Origin: an uncultured Ruminococcus sp.
GTDB taxonomy: Bacteria; Bacillota; Clostridia; Oscillospirales; Ruminococcaceae
Assembly (NCBI GenBank): GCA_947175975.1
Contig: CAMWOX010000054.1
Location: 1 to 9,486, forward strand
Length of the DNA: 9,486 bases
Direction: 5' to 3'
The notes below the pieces were generated by a model. That model saw only the letters and a program-made list of their open reading frames with translations. It made no database searches and was not told the DNA's origin. The position numbers were made by a program, and so were the translations under genes. Of the stretch, positions 6,858-9,486 are shown piece after piece (position 1 is the first letter of the stretch; each line of letters opens with the position of its first letter).

Positions 6858-6886
6858 TTGACAAATCTCTTAGAATCGGTTATGAT
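6858..6886 (+). promoter_or_regulatory. Internal consensus promoter before agrB
   Basis: TTGACA (6858-6863), exactly 17 bases, TATGAT (6881-6886), in the gap between the kinase stop and agrB. The predicted start near 6893 would place AGGAGG at the extreme 5' end of the transcript, a leader of only about 15 bases. It could supply AgrB separately from the sensor genes. The match is seen directly; use in the cell is inference. Confidence 0.55.
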
Positions 6887-6893
6887 AAATGCC

Positions 6894-6899
6894 AGGAGG
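6894..6899 (+). promoter_or_regulatory. Ribosome binding site AGGAGG deciding the agrB start
   Basis: AGGAGG sits eight bases before ATG 6908. It favours that start over the in-frame ATG at 6818, which overlaps the kinase end, has no good site and would add 30 residues unlike other AgrB proteins. Confidence 0.85.
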
Positions 6900-6907
6900 C
6901 GAATCAT

Positions 6908-7477
6908 ATGATTCATGAGACTTGCAAAATGATAGCCAATTTTTTATATCACAATGACATTATTCGTGAGGATGAAATTGCTGTTTATACATATGGATAT
7001 GAAACTTTTATTTCTGGTCTGATTGATTTTTCTTTTGCATTATTATTTGGTTTCCTGTTTCACAGAATGATATGTGCTATTATTTTCTTTATTATGTTTG
7101 TATCTGTCAGAATGCATACAGGCGGCTATCATGCCGACAGCTACACAAAATGTAAAATGCTGTTTTCTTTGATGATATCTTTTGTATTAGGAACAACATA
7201 TATGAACTTATCTGTATATTGTGTGATTCTGATGATGATTATTTTTCTGCTGATCGTATGGAAATATGCTCCGATAGAGAATCCGAATAAGCCATTGACT
7301 ATAGAAGACAAAGAAAGATATTGCTTTATCAGCCAGATATTTTCTGCGTCTTGGAGTTTGATTGCAATTATAATATATTTTTCTATGCCCTGCATTTCGG
7401 TAACGATAGCGAGTACAGCTTTTGTCATTGCATTGCTTGTGATAGCGGGAGTGTCGAAAAATGATAAAATTTATTGA
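6908..7477 (+). CDS. agrB: AgrB-like membrane cysteine protease (peptide signal processing)
   Basis: A 189-residue integral membrane endopeptidase of the accessory gene regulator B family, the family's usual length. AgrB removes the C-terminal tail of a precursor peptide and helps form a thiolactone ring. The signature RMHTGGYHADSYTKC is at 68-82. His75 and Cys82 have the same seven-residue spacing as the catalytic His77/Cys84 of S. aureus AgrB. Hydrophobic helices lie at about 33-50, 53-67, 84-97, 102-118, 146-160 and 163-181. It follows the sensor kinase after 79 bp containing its own promoter-like sequence. The expected neighbour, a short AgrD precursor, is not seen before or after it. Confidence 0.93.
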   Translation: MIHETCKMIANFLYHNDIIREDEIAVYTYGYETFISGLIDFSFALLFGFLFHRMICAIIFFIMFVSVRMHTGGYHADSYTKCKMLFSLMISFVLGTTYMNLSVYCVILMMIIFLLIVWKYAPIENPNKPLTIEDKERYCFISQIFSASWSLIAIIIYFSMPCISVTIASTAFVIALLVIAGVSKNDKIY

Positions 7478-7510
7478 TTTTAAACTAAAAAACTGTTACA
7501 GAATTTTCAA

Positions 7511-7516
7511 AAGGAG
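7511..7516 (+). promoter_or_regulatory. Ribosome binding site AAGGAG for the hypothetical gene after agrB
   Basis: AAGGAG lies ten bases before ATG 7527 and supports that start. An alternative ATG at 7461, inside the end of agrB, also has a usable GGGAG (7447-7451), so the longer form is not excluded. Confidence 0.6.
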
Positions 7517-7526
7517 ATCTTACAAA

Positions 7527-8012
7527 ATGAATGAATTTAAAAGATATGCATTCGGTCAGCCGAGCCGTGACATCTATTCCGTGGAAGAAGCAATAAAAAT
7601 TTCTCCCCTTTTTCTGCGAATGCTGGAAAAAACCATGGAAATTATTCAGAAAACACCTGATCCGGAGACATTTTTCCACCGATACGGCTATGCATTGTTT
7701 TTGACAACAGAGCTTGCAAAAATGGAACAGGTAATTTCATTTGCGGACAAATTACCATCCGAACGCAAGCAGGAATTATTTGACAACAAACAGGAATATC
7801 TCAGGAATCTTATCTCCAGAATGTGTGAAAAAACGGATAAGCGAATGGCGAAATTAAAAACTGGAAACACTGTGACAGCAAATATCAATCGTTTACAGGC
7901 AGATCTGAAAATTTACCATCCGGAAATGTCATCCGATACCATTACGTACATGCATACCAGAATTGAAACACTGCACCAGAAATATCAAGAAAAATTCAAA
8001 AATCTGACATAA
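7527..8012 (+). CDS. Hypothetical soluble helical protein downstream of agrB
   Basis: A 161-residue protein (183 if started at 7461) of no family I recognise. It has no signal peptide or membrane segment. It is rich in Lys, Glu, Met and Gln with heptad-like spacing, so mainly alpha-helical. Recognisable landmarks are PSRDIYSVEEAIKISPLFL (14-32), a PDPETFFHRYGYAL segment (about 45-58) and an amphipathic C-terminal helix after HPEMSSDT. Its base composition is richer in G and C than the agr genes and resembles the flanking genes, so it may be ancestral to the locus rather than part of the agr block. It sits 49 bp after agrB with no terminator between, so it could be co-transcribed. A convergent hairpin follows. 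Function unknown. Confidence 0.75.
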   Translation: MNEFKRYAFGQPSRDIYSVEEAIKISPLFLRMLEKTMEIIQKTPDPETFFHRYGYALFLTTELAKMEQVISFADKLPSERKQELFDNKQEYLRNLISRMCEKTDKRMAKLKTGNTVTANINRLQADLKIYHPEMSSDTITYMHTRIETLHQKYQEKFKNLT

Positions 8013-8035
8013 CCCATCTAAGCAATCCAAAAAAT

Positions 8036-8084
8036 AAGTCTGCTGTAAGAACCTGTATAAAACAGAATATCTTACAACAGACTT
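8036..8084. terminator. Bidirectional terminator between convergent genes
   Basis: Arms 8036-8050 and 8070-8084 pair over 15 positions with one mismatch (AAGTCTG-TGTAAGA and complement), and an inner CTGT/ACAG can extend it. On the minus strand it is followed by a run TTATTTTTT, so it serves the gene at 8104-8766 best. On the plus strand the tail GTTCTTTT is weaker. Confidence 0.8.
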
Positions 8085-8103
8085 GTTCTTTTATGATAAA
8101 ATA

Positions 8104-8766
8104 TCAAGTGTGTAATGCAATATCATACCAGTCATCTTCTTCAGAGATCAGCCATTCGAGTCCTCTCCTGCGTTCAAATACAATTTCTTCATTCAGATTT
8201 CCGACCGGACATTTTTCATCCACCCATCTATGCTGAACACACGCCCAGTGATACCGATAAAATAAATCCAACATATCCAATATTTCTTCAATATCCCGAA
8301 GTTTACAAGCATTTTTGAAATCTTCATAGGATTTACAGTTGACTACCAGACTAATTGCCTTGTCACAGTCACATATCTGGTCTGCATCCTGAATAGCATC
8401 ATCTACAAGACCTAACGCCCATACAACAGCCCAATAGCATTCATATTCCCAGATAATGTCCATTACATCTTGTGGCTGAAATAAGCCGTTAACAAGCTTT
8501 TTTTCTTTCTCGTTCAGGACATCCATAACCTGAAAATATTTCATATAGTCTATAAAAAATTTTACTTTATCATAATGCTGGTTTGAGATTTCACATGCAA
8601 TCTGTGTGGAAAGCAATGCTGCAATTGCTCTTTTGCAGATCTCATCTATATTTTTCAGTCTGACAGCTCCTGCCGATGGAGCCATTGGCAATCCTTCAAA
8701 AACGCCAATTCCTTTTGCCCGGATGATCCTTTCGCTATTTTCTTTTCGTTCTTGTGGAGTTTTCAT
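8104..8766 (-). CDS. DUF4272 domain protein
   Basis: A 220-residue cytoplasmic protein of unknown function. It shows features I associate with DUF4272: an N-terminal segment RAKGIGVFEGLPMAPS (17-32), a helical alanine-rich stretch, the central WAVVWALGLVDDA (112-124) with a following CDCD, then FYRYHWACVQHR (about 168-179) and a terminal FERRRGLEWLI plus WYDI. No membrane segment and no catalytic motif that I can name. Start ATG at 8766 is preceded on the minus strand by GAAAGG. It lies just 17 bases downstream of the T-run of the tRNA terminator, which leaves little room for a separate promoter. It ends against the convergent hairpin. Confidence 0.85.
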   Translation of the reverse strand: MKTPQERKENSERIIRAKGIGVFEGLPMAPSAGAVRLKNIDEICKRAIAALLSTQIACEISNQHYDKVKFFIDYMKYFQVMDVLNEKEKKLVNGLFQPQDVMDIIWEYECYWAVVWALGLVDDAIQDADQICDCDKAISLVVNCKSYEDFKNACKLRDIEEILDMLDLFYRYHWACVQHRWVDEKCPVGNLNEEIVFERRRGLEWLISEEDDWYDIALHT

Positions 8767-8782
8767 AGTTTTGACCTTTCAC

Positions 8783-8816
8783 AAAAAAATTCCGGACAAT
8801 ACCGAAATACTGTCCG
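8783..8816 (-). terminator. Rho-independent terminator after tRNA-Leu
   Basis: Read on the minus strand, a six-base stem CGGACA/TGTCCG (8811-8816 with 8793-8798) encloses a 12-base loop that can add two more pairs. GGAA and a run of seven T (8783-8789) follow. Confidence 0.75.
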
Positions 8817-8835
8817 TGGATACCAAAAATCAAAA

Positions 8836-8919
8836 TGCCGCTGACCGGACTTGAACCGGTACGGATTTTACTCCGAGGGATTTTAAGTCCCTTGTGTCTG
8901 CCTATTCCACCACAGCGGC
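8836..8919 (-). tRNA. tRNA-Leu, anticodon UAA
   Basis: 84 nucleotides without CCA. Acceptor arms GCCGCTG (5' end, at 8919) and CAGCGGC pair perfectly, with A as discriminator. The anticodon stem GGGA/TCCC encloses the loop CTTAAAA, giving TAA. A long variable arm (CTCGGAGTAAAATCCG region) marks a class II leucine tRNA, and the T loop is GTTCAAGTC-like in a CCGG/CCGG stem. The 3' CCA is not encoded (TTTTG follows), so it must be added after transcription. Confidence 0.95.
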
Positions 8920-8943
8920 AAATTTCAAATTCATACAAGATAT

Positions 8944-8972
8944 ATTTTAACATAAAATTCTGGATTTGTCAA
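8944..8972 (-). promoter_or_regulatory. Promoter of tRNA-Leu
   Basis: On the minus strand TTGACA (8972-8967), 17-base spacer, TAAAAT (8949-8944), about 25 bases from the tRNA 5' end. The -35 with its flank is one arm of the 13-bp inverted repeat 8961-8973/9128-9140. Confidence 0.82.
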
Positions 8973-9140
8973 GGAATTTTCTTAAAAAAATTGACTAGAA
9001 TTTAATTGGAAATTTGGTGATTTTGACGAATTTTATTTTTTTTCTGAAATCTTGTCATGTTTTATGATTCTCAATTGTTTTATGAGTGAAAGAAACTATA
9101 AGATTTGGTTAAGATTCCGTACACAGTCTTGACAAATCCA
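8961..9140. repeat. Exact 13-bp inverted repeat in a noncoding stretch
   Basis: TGGATTTGTCAAG at 8961-8973 is the reverse complement of CTTGACAAATCCA at 9128-9140. Each arm contains a -35 hexamer TTGACA of an outward-pointing promoter. The 154 bases between are AT-rich with a T8 run near 9038-9045 and no open reading frame, RNA gene or hairpin that I recognise. The whole gap from 8920 to 9225 holds no gene. Confidence 0.7.
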
Positions 9141-9157
9141 CCGCCTGGTGCTATCAT
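9129..9157 (+). promoter_or_regulatory. Plus-strand promoter facing the IS110 transposase end
   Basis: TTGACA (9129-9134), 17-base spacer, TATCAT (9152-9157), with an alternative TATAAT at 9158-9163. The spacer contains a small palindrome CACC-GCCT-GGTG. It points rightward, antisense to the transposase, and no plus-strand gene follows in the window. It may have served a gene now interrupted, or a small RNA. Confidence 0.55.
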
Positions 9158-9170
9158 ATATAATGCAAGA

Positions 9171-9196
9171 AGCTATAAAAGAGACCAGCTATAAAA
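9171..9196 (+). repeat. Short direct repeat AGCTATAAAA, 16 bases apart
   Basis: AGCTATAAAA occurs at 9171-9180 and 9187-9196, just after the plus-strand promoter. Around them GTCTTGAC (9126-9133) and GTCAAGAC (9198-9205) form an 8-bp inverted repeat enclosing the promoter. This could belong to the noncoding end of the IS110-family element or to an operator; the role is unknown. Confidence 0.45.
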
Positions 9197-9225
9197 AGTC
9201 AAGACCATAAAGAGAAAATTCACAA

Positions 9226-9486
9226 TTAATTTACAATTAAATTTTTCTTAGGAGGTTCAGACTGATAGGAGCGGTTTTCTTTCAGGATCACAAAAATAAT
9301 ATTGCAGAGTTTGCGAGCAACAGCTCCAATGGCAGTCATATGGTGTTTGCCTCTGTTCCGTAAAGATTGGTAATATTCCGCAAGAACAGGGTCACAGAAA
9401 GCGGCTCTGGAGGCAGCAAGCCAGATAGCTCTGCGAAGATAGGGAGAGCCACGCTTTGAGAGTCTGTTCTTTGTGCCGCTGAACTC
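9226..9486 (-). CDS. IS110/IS1111-family transposase, C-terminal part (continues beyond the window)
   Basis: Translating the minus strand from the window edge gives 86 open residues ending in TAA at 9226-9228. It matches the Transposase_20 (IS116/IS110/IS902) end: FSGTKNRLSKRGSPYLRRAIWLAA, then DPVLAEYYQSLRNRGKHHMTAIGAVARKL and a final hydrophobic IIFVILKENRSY. The Ser-Gly three residues from the edge is probably the conserved Tnp-domain serine; it lies 83 residues from the end, close to the position I recall for IS621. The family moves DNA by a RuvC-like DEDD domain plus that serine, guided by a structured noncoding RNA encoded in one end. The N-terminal part and the other end lie outside, so completeness cannot be judged. 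Confidence 0.88.
   Translation of the reverse strand, partial: EFSGTKNRLSKRGSPYLRRAIWLAASRAAFCDPVLAEYYQSLRNRGKHHMTAIGAVARKLCNIIFVILKENRSYQSEPPKKNLIVN
9226..9486 (-). mobile_element. Part of an IS110-family insertion sequence
   Basis: Inferred from the transposase fragment. The element boundary on this side is not seen; IS110 members generally lack clear terminal inverted repeats and target duplications. It should lie somewhere between the tRNA promoter (8973) and 9225. If the noncoding end is on this side, as in the IS1111 group, the guide RNA would be within this gap. Confidence 0.7.

Noticed and set aside
6818..6907. Longer AgrB start at 6818 adding 30 residues, or a separate peptide with two cysteines in that stretch
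   Set aside because: No good ribosome binding site; it overlaps the kinase end and is in frame without a stop before AgrB, while AGGAGG and the normal AgrB length support 6908. It lacks AgrD features.
8836..8919. tRNA-Leu as attachment site of an integrated island
   Set aside because: No second copy of the tRNA 3' end and no integrase is visible in the window.
8735..8953. Minus-strand reading frame of 72 codons across the tRNA
   Set aside because: It runs through tRNA-Leu and its terminator; the frame is accidental.
9250..9270. AGGAGG on the plus strand after the orphan promoter as start of a plus-strand gene
   Set aside because: It is the complement of the Pro-Pro codons in the transposase end, with no suitable start codon and no open frame following.
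1..9486. CRISPR array, riboswitch or toxin-antitoxin pair
   Set aside because: No regularly spaced repeats, no leader resembling a known riboswitch, and no small gene pair of that type seen on either strand.

Overview
The window looks like a chromosomal stretch of an anaerobic, low-to-moderate GC Gram-positive bacterium, most likely a gut-type Clostridia member. The signs are an anaerobic Ni-Fe carbon monoxide dehydrogenase, an agr-type quorum-sensing locus, strong AGGAGG-type ribosome binding sites, consensus sigma-A promoters and T-rich intrinsic terminators. Species cannot be told from the window.

Left part (1-1784): the C-terminal half of a CooS-family carbon monoxide dehydrogenase runs in from outside. 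Two small membrane proteins of unknown function follow in a tight operon that ends at a hairpin terminator. The dehydrogenase keeps three of the cluster C cysteines and the catalytic lysine in this half, but has Asp where a fourth cysteine ligand is expected.

Middle part (1828-4689): a consensus promoter drives a three-gene operon. First is a type II restriction endonuclease clearly homologous to EcoRI. Second is a beta-class adenine methyltransferase of the M.RsrI type, which is unrelated to M.EcoRI. Third, overlapping the methyltransferase by ATGA, is a NapH/CcoG-like membrane protein with two ferredoxin-type 4Fe-4S motifs. The predicted target is GAATTC, and I found no GAATTC in the window by eye. 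The nuclease naturally carries residues at two positions where substitutions in EcoRI are known to relax specificity.

Right-centre (4736-8084): a second, very similar promoter drives an AgrA-like LytTR response regulator, an AgrC-like GHKL sensor kinase and an AgrB-like peptide-processing membrane protease. Then comes a helical soluble protein I do not recognise. No convincing AgrD precursor is visible, so the signal peptide is missing, unconventional or encoded elsewhere. The restriction and agr genes are visibly more AT-rich than the flanking genes, which fits an acquired block.

Right end (8100-9486): a DUF4272 protein and a tRNA-Leu(UAA) are on the minus strand, the tRNA with its own promoter and terminator. 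A noncoding stretch of about 290 bases carries a plus-strand promoter and an exact 13-bp inverted repeat shared with the tRNA promoter. The window ends in the C-terminal part of an IS110-family transposase that runs off the edge.
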